From: Companilactobacillus hulinensis
Lineage (GTDB): Bacteria > Bacillota > Bacilli > Lactobacillales > Lactobacillaceae
Direction: 5' to 3'
Length of the DNA stretch: 44,019 nt
Assembly (NCBI RefSeq): GCF_003946555.1
Contig: NZ_RHOO01000022.1
Span: 1 to 44,019 of the forward strand
Shown: positions 35,700 to 43,808 of the stretch, piece after piece
Numbering within the stretch: position 1 is the first letter of the stretch
Layout: every line of letters begins with the position of its first letter
Notes under the pieces: model-generated
What the model was told of the DNA's origin: nothing
Databases searched by the model: none
What the model saw: only the letters and a program-made list of their open reading frames with translations
Made by a program: the position numbers and the translations under genes

Positions 35700-36989
35700 A
35701 TGGAAAAAACTAAAGCAAATCACAAAATGGGTTTTTGGACAATTTTATTATTTGGTATTAACGGAATTATTGGATCAGGTATTTTCTTACTACCTAATCA
35801 GGGGATGAAACTTTTTGGCCCAGCTAGTTTGATAGTCTTGGTATTCGATGCACTTCTTATTTTGACTATTGGATTATGTTTAGCTGAAGATGCCAGTTTG
35901 TTCGATGAAACTGGTGGACCGTATGTTTATGCCAAAGCAGCATTCGGTGACTTTGTTGGTTATGAAGTCGGATTCGTTACTTGGGCGATTCGTATTATCG
36001 CTGAAGGTACAATGTATGTTGGATTTGCGACTGCCTTAGGTGGTATTTTTCCATCGTTGAATAATACCTTTTCAAAGGACTTAGTTGTTACAGTGATTGC
36101 CATTGTTTTGATGGTAATGAATATTTCAGGTTTAAAAGTCACTTCAATCGTTAATAATACGATTACAATTTCAAAACTATTGCCATTAGTGATTTTCATC
36201 GCTGTTGGTATCTGGTTCATCAAAGGTGGTAACTTCACACCATTTCTACCAAGTAAAGTTGCTAATACTAGTTCATTTGCAACTGCTTCTATGACAATGT
36301 TTTATGCTTTCACAGGTGTTGAAGGTGCTGTTGTTGCCGCAGGTGAAATGAAGAATCCTGAGAAGAACTTACCACGTGCATTAGTTGCCATTTTATTGAT
36401 CGTTGCAGCATTCTATCTATTGATTCAAGCTGTATGTATCGGTATTTTGGGTAGTAGTTTGGCAAGCAGTGTCACACCAGTGCAGGATGCATTTGGCAAG
36501 ATCCTTGGTGGTTTTGGTAAGTATCTGATTGCCGCAGGTAGTCTATTATCCATTGGTGGTATCTGTGTAGCTTCATCATTTATTACACCACGTTCTGGTG
36601 TTGCCATGGCTAACCACGGTATGATGCCAGCTATTTTGAAAAAGGAAAATAGTAAGGGTGCACCATATGTCGCAATTATTGTTTCAACCATTCTAGGATG
36701 GGGAATTGCAATGTCAGGGACATTCGCTACATTGGCACAAATCAGTGCAGTATCAAGATTTGCTCAATACATTCCTGCATGTATAGCTGTTCTAGTGTTT
36801 AGAAAGACCATGAAGAATAGACCTACAGGGTTCAAGATTCCGTTTGGTTGGTTCATTCCAGTTGTCGCAGTTGTTGTATCAGTATGGCTGTTGGTTAATA
36901 CGGCAGTTGTCAACTTGTTATGGGGACTTGGAGCTTTGATCATCGCCGTTCCGTTCTACTTTATTACTAGAAAGAATTTTATAGATTAA
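35700..36989 (+). CDS. APC family amino acid permease
   Basis: The 429-residue membrane transporter has about 12 segments. The N-terminal GINGIIGSGIFLLP loop is the APC substrate-binding motif; FYAFTGVEGAVVAAGEMKNPEKNLPRA-like sequence near residue 205 is the conserved loop before segment 7. The substrate is unknown, but its operon with a gamma-glutamyl hydrolase suggests glutamate, a gamma-glutamyl compound or GABA. The terminator at 37005-37043 follows. Confidence 0.88.
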   Translation: MEKTKANHKMGFWTILLFGINGIIGSGIFLLPNQGMKLFGPASLIVLVFDALLILTIGLCLAEDASLFDETGGPYVYAKAAFGDFVGYEVGFVTWAIRIIAEGTMYVGFATALGGIFPSLNNTFSKDLVVTVIAIVLMVMNISGLKVTSIVNNTITISKLLPLVIFIAVGIWFIKGGNFTPFLPSKVANTSSFATASMTMFYAFTGVEGAVVAAGEMKNPEKNLPRALVAILLIVAAFYLLIQAVCIGILGSSLASSVTPVQDAFGKILGGFGKYLIAAGSLLSIGGICVASSFITPRSGVAMANHGMMPAILKKENSKGAPYVAIIVSTILGWGIAMSGTFATLAQISAVSRFAQYIPACIAVLVFRKTMKNRPTGFKIPFGWFIPVVAVVVSVWLLVNTAVVNLLWGLGALIIAVPFYFITRKNFID

Positions 36990-37004
36990 TTAAAATATTA
37001 TTAG

Positions 37005-37043
37005 AAAACAAGAGATTCGTTCTTTGAGCGAATCCCTTGTTTT
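37005..37043 (+). terminator. Terminator after the APC permease
   Basis: AAAACAAGAGATTCG pairs with CGAATCCCTTGTTTT around a 9-base loop. It is symmetric in A/T and could act in both directions. Confidence 0.87.
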
Positions 37044-37217
37044 ATGATGAAATTGGTTTGCAAATGATAGTCGCATATAGTATGTTGAATTTGAAGTAAT
37101 ACTTTGGTTGCCGCTTCCGGTTATAAAATATTTTATGAATGTTGTTGAACAATGTTTCTGAAAATTAATGGAATACAAATAACATATTATGAAATTATAT
37201 TGAGGGGATGATTAAGG

Positions 37218-37694
37218 ATGAACACTATAGTAGGCAAAATTGATGGTAAGAACTTGAGGATTGCTGTTGTTGTTTCACAAATTAATAAATCAGTTACGGA
37301 TAAATTGTGTAAGGGTGCCGTTGATACTCTTATATCCAGTGGTGTTACTGATGAGAATATTACTGTTGTAAAGGTACCTGGTGTCATGGAAGTGCCAAGA
37401 ATAACTAGTATTTTGTCTGAAATTGATGTTTTTGATGGAATTATTGCTCTAGGTGTAGTAGTCAAAGGGGAGACTACTAATTCAGATTATGTAAGTAAAG
37501 AATCTTCAAGAGGTGTTGCACAAACATCTTTGACAGGACAAATACCAGTTATGTTTGGTATTTTAACTACGGATAATATGGATCAAGCAATGAATCGTGC
37601 TGGTGGAAAAGCTGGCAATAAAGGATCAGAGTGTGCAACTGGTGTTCTAGAAATGATTGATATTGAAAACCAAATCTCAAAATTATCATTATGA
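37218..37694 (+). CDS. Divergent lumazine synthase (RibH) homologue with altered active site
   Basis: The 158-residue protein aligns over its whole length with RibH: the N-terminal strand LRIAVVVSQIN, VPGVMEVP near 55, IIALGVVVKGETT near 80, VMFGILTTDN near 112 and NRAGGKAGNKGSE near 126. Key residues of Bacillus RibH are changed: Phe22 of the RFN motif is in QIN, Phe57 is replaced (VMEVP), and the catalytic His88 (TTHYDY) is Asn in TTNSDY. Arg127 is retained. No other riboflavin gene or FMN riboswitch is nearby. It may have another substrate or only a structural role. It is followed by a CitX-like gene. Confidence 0.8.
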   Translation: MNTIVGKIDGKNLRIAVVVSQINKSVTDKLCKGAVDTLISSGVTDENITVVKVPGVMEVPRITSILSEIDVFDGIIALGVVVKGETTNSDYVSKESSRGVAQTSLTGQIPVMFGILTTDNMDQAMNRAGGKAGNKGSECATGVLEMIDIENQISKLSL

Positions 37695-37787
37695 TATATT
37701 GATACAAATTATTTCTTTGATTCATGGTAGAATAATTTATAGTTGACGTGGGGTCAATTCAATAAAAGAATTTGGGAGTGTTTCGGA

Positions 37788-38294
37788 ATGGTTGATGTTT
37801 TTGCAGAGGGTTTCGAGCAAAGTGAAGCTCAATTAGATTTTAGTCATGTAGCAAATGTTGGCGAGAGAAAGTATCTTTCTGATGAGGTACCTGATTATGG
37901 ATCTCTAGTAAGTGCAAAATTAAATGTTCCTGGACCAATCAAAAATAATCAGTACTTAAGCAGTGTCTTTGAAAAAGGATTTACGGATTTTCTTAAGGAC
38001 TTTGAGGTTAAGAAACGTATTGTTTGGGATATTGCTACAGGTCCACAGGCATTCGCAATTATTGGTGCTGATGCGCAGATGGTAAAGAATGCAGCAATTA
38101 TTTTTGAGAATCACAATCCCTTAGGCGCATTGTTCAATATTGATGTTTATATTGTTCATGGTGATACGCTGGGAGTGTTGAATCGAGAGGATCTAAAAAT
38201 GCGTCCTCGTGAGAGTGTCTATAAAGATGCCAAAACACTTGAGGAAAAACGAAAAATTGTATGTAAACTGATTAATGAGAATATTGAGTTTTGA
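37788..38294 (+). CDS. Divergent CitX-like protein
   Basis: The 168-residue protein resembles CitX, which transfers the prosthetic group to apo-citrate lyase. NVPGPIKN near 40, ATGPQAF near 83 and NHNPLGALFNIDV near 108 match the CitX segments PGPIK, SGPE and HPLGRLWDIDV. The C-terminal Cys motif and the Arg/Trp of GRLWD are lost. No citrate lyase genes are in the window, so the role is unknown. The start is ATG 37788 after GGGAGTG; a longer frame from TTG 37743 has no ribosome site. It may be co-expressed with the RibH-like gene 93 bp upstream. Confidence 0.7.
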   Translation: MVDVFAEGFEQSEAQLDFSHVANVGERKYLSDEVPDYGSLVSAKLNVPGPIKNNQYLSSVFEKGFTDFLKDFEVKKRIVWDIATGPQAFAIIGADAQMVKNAAIIFENHNPLGALFNIDVYIVHGDTLGVLNREDLKMRPRESVYKDAKTLEEKRKIVCKLINENIEF

Positions 38295-38297
38295 TGA

Positions 38298-38332
38298 AAT
38301 GATTTCACTTCGTTGTGGAATCATTTTTTTTT
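38298..38332 (+). terminator. Terminator after the CitX-like gene
   Basis: AATGATTTCAC pairs with GTGGAATCATT, followed by eight T. Confidence 0.88.
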
Positions 38333-38388
38333 GAACATTTTGTTTAATGAATACAGCAATTTGGAATTAATTTCTGAACATTCATACC

Positions 38389-38394
38389 TATAAT
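38389..38394 (+). promoter_or_regulatory. Probable -10 of the dehydrogenase operon
   Basis: A TATAAT box lies 71 bp before the ATG of the first Gfo/Idh/MocA gene. No good -35 is visible at the usual distance. Confidence 0.4.
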
Positions 38395-38464
38395 TCTCCA
38401 AAATGGGATTTTACAAATGGTGATACATATAATGAATTTATCAAGTGATTTGGAGGAATTCATT

Positions 38465-39475
38465 ATGTTAACAATGGGATTTATCGGAAACGGAAAGAGT
38501 GTTAATCGTTATCATCTACCATTTGCATTGAAGAGGGGAAATATCAATGTGAAGACTATCTACGCACCCAATGATAGCCCTTGGGAAAGAATTGATGGAA
38601 TTAAATATACACATGACATTAACGATGTTTTGAAGGATCCAGAGATTCAATTGGTAACCGTCAGTGTACCCGCAAATTTACACTATCCATTAGCCAAACA
38701 AGCCTTGGAAGCTGGAAAGAATGTCTTACTTGAGAAACCGTTTGTTTCGACACCTGAGGAAGCAAGAGAATTGTTTGATTTGGCTGAGAGCAAGCATCTG
38801 TTTTTACAATGCTATCAAAATAGACGTTTTGATTCAGACTTTTTGACACTTCAAAAGGTTATCAAGAGTGGTGTATTAGGCGATATTTTGGAAGTAGAGT
38901 CAACGTATGATTACTATCGTCCTTATATTCCTGAAAGTGTGAAGGAGTTCTCGATTGGCAGTAGTTACTTGTATGGTCATGGTTGTCATACAGTAGATCA
39001 AGTTTTGTCATTCTTTGGTAATCCAGATTCTATTCATTATGATGTACGCCAGTTACTTGGCAAAGGTAGGATGAATGATTATTTTGATTTGGATATGTAT
39101 TATGGCGTGATGAAGGTTTCAGTCAAATCAAGTTATTTCAGAATCAAGCAACGTCCAAGTTTTACTGTCTATGGTAAAAAAGGGATGTTTATTAAACAAG
39201 ATATGGATAGACAAGAGTACGATTTGAAGCATTTCTATATGCCTGATCATGATGATTTTGGATTGGATAGACCTGAAGACTACGGGACTTTGACATATTA
39301 CGACGATGCCGGTAAGTATCATGAAGAAAAGGTTGTTTCTGAAGTCGGTGATTATAGTCGTGTCTATCAAGGCGTCTATGATTCAATTATTAATGGTGCT
39401 GACAAGTTGGTTAAGGACGAAGAAACAATTAAACAGATTGAAATTTTGCAAGAAGGAATCAAACAGATGAAGTAG
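38465..39475 (+). CDS. Gfo/Idh/MocA family NAD(P)-dependent dehydrogenase 1
   Basis: The 336-residue protein has a Rossmann N-terminal domain (MGFIGNGKS at the start instead of the usual GxGxxG) and the EKPFV motif near residue 93, with a C-terminal alpha/beta domain carrying HGCHTVDQVL near 175. The family oxidises or reduces sugars, inositols and their phosphates. The start at ATG 38465 is set by GGAGGA (38451-38456). It pairs with a second family member 29 bp downstream, then an RpiR regulator, so a sugar or polyol is the likely substrate. Confidence 0.87.
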   Translation: MLTMGFIGNGKSVNRYHLPFALKRGNINVKTIYAPNDSPWERIDGIKYTHDINDVLKDPEIQLVTVSVPANLHYPLAKQALEAGKNVLLEKPFVSTPEEARELFDLAESKHLFLQCYQNRRFDSDFLTLQKVIKSGVLGDILEVESTYDYYRPYIPESVKEFSIGSSYLYGHGCHTVDQVLSFFGNPDSIHYDVRQLLGKGRMNDYFDLDMYYGVMKVSVKSSYFRIKQRPSFTVYGKKGMFIKQDMDRQEYDLKHFYMPDHDDFGLDRPEDYGTLTYYDDAGKYHEEKVVSEVGDYSRVYQGVYDSIINGADKLVKDEETIKQIEILQEGIKQMK

Positions 39476-39504
39476 ATATTTGGAAATTGAAAGGATGAAT
39501 TAAT

Positions 39505-40482
39505 ATGAAATTAGCTATAATTGGCGCTGGTATGATTGTTAAGGACTATTTAACAATGGTTCACGATCTTCCAGAAATTGAATTAAATGCTATTGTTGGA
39601 GTTGAACAAGACGTTCCAACAATGACAGAATTAAGCAACAAATATGGAATTAAAAAAGTCTATACTGACTATGATGAGTGTTTAAATGAAGCTGATATTG
39701 ATACAGTTTATGTTGCCTTACCAAACTTCTTGCATTATGCATATGCCAAAAAAGGCTTGGAAGCAGGCAAAAATGTAATTTGTGAAAAACCATTCACGCT
39801 CAAATTGTCAGAAATGAGAGACTTAAAACAACTAGCTTTGGATAAGAAACTAGTTCTTGTAGAAGCCATCACCAACCAATATTTGACCAATTATAAAGAA
39901 TTAAAAGACTCAATGAACAAAATTGGTGATGTGAAATTAATTGAATGCAATTATTCTCAGTATTCACATCGTTATGATGCCTTTAAAGAAGGTAAAATCC
40001 TACCGGCGTTTGATCCGAAAAAGGGTGGTGGAGCCTTAATGGATATTAATATTTACAATATTCACTTTATCGCTGGAATTCTTGGTAAACCCAAGTCAGT
40101 GAGATATATGGCAAATATTGAAAAGAATATCGATACATCAGGGATGTTGCTGTTGGATTATGGGAAAACAAAAGTAGTATGTATCGGTTCTAAGGACACC
40201 TCTGCCAAGATTCAAACGACTATCCAAGGTAACGAGGGATCAATTGTCGTTAATGGGCCAACGAATGTTTTGTCAGACTTCGATATTGATTTGAATGATG
40301 GATTTTCTAAACATGTAGATGATAAGGTTAACGATCATCGTATGTATGAAGAATTTAAGAAATTTAATCAATTAATTGCGGATCATGATATGGATTTTGT
40401 TAAACAACAATTAAATCACAGTGAAACGGTCATGGAAATAGTTGATGATGCATTGAGCAGCGCTGATATTAAATTAGGTTAA
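39505..40482 (+). CDS. Gfo/Idh/MocA family NAD(P)-dependent dehydrogenase 2
   Basis: The 325-residue protein has IIGAGMI at the N-terminus (NAD(P)-binding loop), VALPNFLHY near 73, CEKPFTL near 92 and GGGALMDINIYNIH near 174 with the conserved catalytic Asp and His. It is more like typical trans-dihydrodiol/glucose-fructose oxidoreductase members than its neighbour. The two may be successive steps or a heteromer. AAAGGATG precedes ATG 39505. It ends at a hairpin that also covers the next ribosome site. Confidence 0.88.
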   Translation: MKLAIIGAGMIVKDYLTMVHDLPEIELNAIVGVEQDVPTMTELSNKYGIKKVYTDYDECLNEADIDTVYVALPNFLHYAYAKKGLEAGKNVICEKPFTLKLSEMRDLKQLALDKKLVLVEAITNQYLTNYKELKDSMNKIGDVKLIECNYSQYSHRYDAFKEGKILPAFDPKKGGGALMDINIYNIHFIAGILGKPKSVRYMANIEKNIDTSGMLLLDYGKTKVVCIGSKDTSAKIQTTIQGNEGSIVVNGPTNVLSDFDIDLNDGFSKHVDDKVNDHRMYEEFKKFNQLIADHDMDFVKQQLNHSETVMEIVDDALSSADIKLG

Positions 40483-40485
40483 AAC

Positions 40486-40536
40486 AAATCACCTTCTTGG
40501 AATCAATATGATATATTGAAACTAAGAAGGTGATTT
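40486..40536 (+). promoter_or_regulatory. Hairpin that terminates the operon and hides the RpiR ribosome site
   Basis: AAATCACCTTCTT (40486-40498) is the exact complement of AAGAAGGTGATTT (40524-40536). Inside is a second palindrome, CAATATGATATATTG (40504-40518). The 3' arm contains the AAGGTGA ribosome site of the next gene, and TTTTG follows. Readthrough RNA would hide that site; RNA begun inside the loop would not. Confidence 0.7.
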
Positions 40537-40537
40537 T

Positions 40538-41395
40538 GTGTCCGTAATTGATAAATTAAAACAAAAGTCTGATTTTACCGAAACTGAGCAAAGAATTGCT
40601 GATTATATATTGGATAATCAAATGGATATGGCAGAAATAACTGTTCAGAATTTGGCTAAAAGAGCGTACTCTTCACATTCTGCAGTTATTCGTTTAACTA
40701 AGAAACTTGGGTTCACTGGGTTCAAGGATTTCCGTGTGGCAATGGTCAAGGAAGTGCAAGATAATCTTCATGTTGTATCGAATGTTAATGCTAACTTTCC
40801 GTTTACGTCATCTGATTCTGCATTTGAAATTGCTAAGAATATGGCAGATTTGTCGATTGAATCTATTCAAAAGACTGCTGACAAACTGGACAAAAACGTT
40901 TTAGAAGAGGTTGCCAAAATATTAATTAAAGCCAATAGAATATTCTTATTTGGTACGGGGGATTCGCAAATACGAGCGCGAAGCTTTCAAAATAAGTTCA
41001 ACAAGATCAATCGTTATCCAATCGTTGCTGGAGAATATGGAGAAGGCAGTTGGCACTCATTAAACTTGGAAGAAAAAGACTGTGGAATGTTCATTAGTTA
41101 CAGCGGTAATAATCACCAGTCTATTCAATATTTGAATTATCTAAGAAATGAAGGCAGAAATACTATTCTTATAACTGGTGACGCCAATTCTGAAATGGCT
41201 AAGTTGGCCAAGTATGTTGTCGAAGTTCCTCAGACGGAATATAATTTTGTTAAAGTAGGAACTTTTGCTTCACAGATTTCATTTGAGTATATCTTGGATA
41301 CATTATTTGCTATTATTTACGAAGATGAATATACAACTCATTTAGTGGATATTATGAATAAGGAAAAGGTATCTGAAAAGAATTTTGATAATTAA
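40538..41395 (+). CDS. RpiR family transcriptional regulator
   Basis: The 285-residue protein has an N-terminal HTH_6 domain (LKQKSDFTETEQRIADYIL, then SSHSAVIRLTKKLGFTGFKDFR near 47-68) and a SIS domain (about 120-260; FLFGTGDSQIRA and ISYSGNNHQS). It probably senses a sugar phosphate and controls the two dehydrogenases upstream, itself, or both. The start is GTG 40538 with AAGGTGA 5 bases upstream, inside the hairpin at 40486-40536. Confidence 0.87.
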   Translation: MSVIDKLKQKSDFTETEQRIADYILDNQMDMAEITVQNLAKRAYSSHSAVIRLTKKLGFTGFKDFRVAMVKEVQDNLHVVSNVNANFPFTSSDSAFEIAKNMADLSIESIQKTADKLDKNVLEEVAKILIKANRIFLFGTGDSQIRARSFQNKFNKINRYPIVAGEYGEGSWHSLNLEEKDCGMFISYSGNNHQSIQYLNYLRNEGRNTILITGDANSEMAKLAKYVVEVPQTEYNFVKVGTFASQISFEYILDTLFAIIYEDEYTTHLVDIMNKEKVSEKNFDN

Positions 41396-41427
41396 TATTA
41401 TTTGTTTTTGGTTTTGAATTTGTTTGA

Positions 41428-41456
41428 TTGTTATTGGTGATATTACCTGTTATTCT
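41428..41456 (+). promoter_or_regulatory. Promoter of the small ORF/GNAT pair
   Basis: TTGTTA (41428-41433) and TATTCT (41451-41456) are 17 bases apart, 25 bp before a very strong ribosome site (AGAGGAGGAG, 41467-41476). Confidence 0.5.
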
Positions 41457-41481
41457 AATGTTACTGAGAGGAGGAGTTATA

Positions 41482-41655
41482 ATGACTAATTACAAAATTG
41501 GAAATAAGATAGTTATTAACTCTGCCATTGAGGAAAGTAGAATTAACGATGTCTTGTTTCGAAAAAAAACTAAGAAAGAATTAGACGCTAAACAAAAGAT
41601 GATTAGAAAATTTGTTAATGAATCTAATGTTACTATTAATGGGAAAAAATATTAA
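41482..41655 (+). CDS. Small charged protein, candidate antitoxin
   Basis: The 57-residue Lys/Glu/Asn-rich protein has no family I recognise. It has a very strong ribosome site and ends 17 bp inside the following GNAT gene, the layout of type II toxin-antitoxin pairs (first gene small, overlapping). The C-terminal half (KKTKKELDAKQKMIRKFV) is probably helical. The usual antitoxin of GNAT toxins is a ribbon-helix-helix DUF1778 protein; this does not look like one. The antitoxin call is inference from context. Confidence 0.55.
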   Translation: MTNYKIGNKIVINSAIEESRINDVLFRKKTKKELDAKQKMIRKFVNESNVTINGKKY

Positions 41656-42193
41656 TCTTATGCCAATACGTATTTCAATGATTGATGATATAAACTTATT
41701 AAACTCATTTGATTGTGGTGATCCACGGTTAAATGAGTTTCTTGTTTATGAAGCAATGAACTTAGATATTGAGAATTGTATTTCCACCACCTTATTAATT
41801 AAAAATAATGTGATTGTTGGATTTTTTTCAACTTCTTCATCTTTATTGCTAGTTGAACATTCTAGTTGTTACGTTAAACCGCCGGCATCACGGGAAACTA
41901 TGAGGGAATTTAGTGCGGTGAAGATACAGTACTTTGCTATTGATAAAAAGTATCAAAGCTTGGGATTTGGTAGAAGTATGATGAGCTATTTATTACATAA
42001 ATTGCTAGAATTGGATAGAGTTTTCAATTTAGGATGTAAGGTTATTTATTTAGAAGCTTTAACGAATGCTATGGATTTTTACGAGATTATGGGATTTGAG
42101 TATTTACAGCCTTGGGATGCAGACAATTCAAGCTTAAGTAGTGCACTTATGCTAATTACACATGATGAATTATTTCATTATGTTGAAAAATAA
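41639..42193 (+). CDS. GNAT acetyltransferase, TacT/AtaT-like toxin candidate
   Basis: The 184-residue GNAT protein has features shared with tRNA-acetylating toxins: FDCGDPRLNEFL near residue 21, a central IVGFFSTS strand near 60, VKIQYFAIDKKYQSLGFGRSMM near 97-118 (acetyl-CoA loop Q-S-L-G-F-G-R) and FYEIMGF near 146. The start is either ATG 41639, overlapping the small gene by 17 bp, or ATG 41660; neither has a clear ribosome site, so translation is probably coupled to the small gene. This supports toxin-antitoxin organisation. A housekeeping acetyltransferase remains possible. Confidence 0.7.
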   Translation: MGKNINLMPIRISMIDDINLLNSFDCGDPRLNEFLVYEAMNLDIENCISTTLLIKNNVIVGFFSTSSSLLLVEHSSCYVKPPASRETMREFSAVKIQYFAIDKKYQSLGFGRSMMSYLLHKLLELDRVFNLGCKVIYLEALTNAMDFYEIMGFEYLQPWDADNSSLSSALMLITHDELFHYVEK

Positions 42194-42204
42194 TTATTAA
42201 GCGC

Positions 42205-42246
42205 AAAAAGCTATGGACCGGTTTAAATACCGATTCATAGCTTTTT
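42205..42246. terminator. Bidirectional terminator between the GNAT gene and the esterases
   Basis: AAAAAGCTATG pairs with CATAGCTTTTT and CCGGT with ACCG inside; A and T runs lie on both sides, so it serves the converging genes on both strands. Confidence 0.88.
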
Positions 42247-42973
42247 AATTTTCTAACCATTTAAAAACCTTGCCAATATTACCAACCCAAGTTACCCAGG
42301 AATGGTCACCGTCAACTGGCATCCAAGTATAATGGTCAGTCAAATGTATTGTCATGAAGTTTTTGAACATAATATTATCTTCGTGCATATAATCTTCATC
42401 GCCGCAAAGCGTCAGGACTTTTGATCGTGGCTGAAGCCTATTAAAAATACTTGTTAACTGATTAGCCTGAATTTTTTCACGAGAATCAAAAATGGTATCG
42501 AAAGTATTTTTGGACATTGGGCATTTAGGATTATTTCTAAAGTTTTCAATATCTACAACTGGTGATAATGCAGCAATTTTACTGAATTTATCAGTGTTAG
42601 TGAAGCCAATTTTGAGAGCACCATAACCGCCCATGCTTGATCCAACAATATAATTGTCTTCAGCTTTATCAGAAATAGGGAACATTCCCTGAATTTTAGG
42701 AATTAATTCATCAATAAAGTAGCTGTAGTATGGGATGAAGTCGGAATCGGTATAGAATGCATTCCTTGCTTCAGGCATAATGACTGCCCAATCATGTTCA
42801 CGTGCCAGTTCTTCAATATTTGCATGGCGAATCCAAGCGGTATCGTCTCCAGTATATCCATGTAACAACCAAACAGCTTTGTACTGTTTTTTCCCCGAAT
42901 CGGGAATAACGATAGTTGTTTTGAAGTATGTGTGCGGATAGTTGGTGCGATAGCTCATATTTATTAGTGTCAT
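42245..42973 (-). CDS. EstA-type esterase (alpha/beta hydrolase), copy 2
   Basis: The 242-residue serine esterase is of the tributyrin esterase / esterase D family. The nucleophile elbow is GSSMGGYGALK near residue 118, the oxyanion segment WLLHGYTGDD near 36, and the Asp and His partners are near LCGDEDYM and DGDHSWVTW in the C-terminal third. There is no signal peptide. Such lactobacillal enzymes cleave short-chain acyl esters. It is a tandem paralogue of the gene at 43077-43808, with a terminator and about 100 bp between them. Confidence 0.88.
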   Translation of the reverse strand: MTLINMSYRTNYPHTYFKTTIVIPDSGKKQYKAVWLLHGYTGDDTAWIRHANIEELAREHDWAVIMPEARNAFYTDSDFIPYYSYFIDELIPKIQGMFPISDKAEDNYIVGSSMGGYGALKIGFTNTDKFSKIAALSPVVDIENFRNNPKCPMSKNTFDTIFDSREKIQANQLTSIFNRLQPRSKVLTLCGDEDYMHEDNIMFKNFMTIHLTDHYTWMPVDGDHSWVTWVGNIGKVFKWLEN

Positions 42974-43041
42974 TTAAAAACCTCGATAGATTAATTATGT
43001 TAATGATTTTAAATCAGTTTTAGTATTTTGCAAGTTGAACC

Positions 43042-43071
43042 AAAAAAACATCATACAAAAGTATGACGTTT
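43042..43071 (-). terminator. Terminator between the two esterase genes
   Basis: On the minus strand AAACGTCATAC-TTTT-GTATGATG is followed by TTTTTTT. It ends the first esterase gene of this strand. Confidence 0.85.
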
Positions 43072-43076
43072 AATAG

Positions 43077-43808
43077 CTATTTGTTTAACCAGTTGAATAC
43101 TCCATCGACATTTGCTGTCCAAGTTGTCCATGAGTGATCGCCCTCAACTGGCATCCACTTGTAGTTAGCACCGAATTTCTTAGTTAATTTGTCTTTCAAA
43201 ACCACATTATCATTATGCATGAAGTCATCGTCACCACATAATTGAAGAACTTTTTGATCTGTGGCATCTACTTTATCCAAAATATTTGTAAGTTGATTAT
43301 CATGAATTTTATTTGTCGAGTCGAAAATAGTATCAAAAGTATTTAATGGCATTGGGCTCTTGGGATTGTTTCTGAAATTTTCAATGTCAGCAACAGGTGA
43401 CATTGCCGCAATACGACCGAATTTATCAGGATTTTCCAATCCAATTTTAAGTGCACCGTAACCGCCCATACTTACACCTGCAATATAATTATCTTCAGGT
43501 TCTGAGGAGATAGGTAGTAGGCCTTGCATCTTTGGAATCAGTTCTTTAATGAAGAAACTGTAATATGGGATGAAGTCTGAATCAGTATAGAATGCATTTC
43601 TGCCTTCTGGCATTATGATTGCCCAGTTGTATTTGTCTGCCAGCTTCTCGACATTTGTATTTCTCATCCAAGTCGTATCGTCAGCGGTATATCCGTGCAA
43701 TAGCCAAACCGCCTTGTAGTCGGTCTTGCCTGTGTCTGGTATCACAACCGTTGTCTTAAAATACGTGTGTAAATAATTAGTACGAAAACTTGTGCTCAAT
43801 AAAGTCAT
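43077..43808 (-). CDS. EstA-type esterase (alpha/beta hydrolase), copy 1
   Basis: The 243-residue protein shares the same architecture: WLLHGYTADD near residue 36, nucleophile elbow GVSMGGYGALK near 118, LCGDDDFM and EGDHSWTTW for the acid and base. Large parts are identical to the neighbouring copy (for example NAFYTDSDFIPYYS), with the elbow Ser preceded by Val rather than Ser. CGGAGG precedes its ATG. A TTGACA-like -35 lies on the minus strand at 43869-43874, but the -10 is unclear. Confidence 0.88.
   Translation of the reverse strand: MTLLSTSFRTNYLHTYFKTTVVIPDTGKTDYKAVWLLHGYTADDTTWMRNTNVEKLADKYNWAIIMPEGRNAFYTDSDFIPYYSFFIKELIPKMQGLLPISSEPEDNYIAGVSMGGYGALKIGLENPDKFGRIAAMSPVADIENFRNNPKSPMPLNTFDTIFDSTNKIHDNQLTNILDKVDATDQKVLQLCGDDDFMHNDNVVLKDKLTKKFGANYKWMPVEGDHSWTTWTANVDGVFNWLNK

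Noticed and set aside
37109-37122. GCCGCTTCCGGTT, whose complement also lies at the right edge of repeat copy 2 (3633-3645)
   Set aside because: The shared stretch is only 12-13 bases and no core of the repeat family is near; treated as chance or a remnant too short to call.
37201-37694. Riboflavin operon with FMN riboswitch
   Set aside because: No other rib gene and no FMN aptamer; the RibH homologue lacks catalytic residues.
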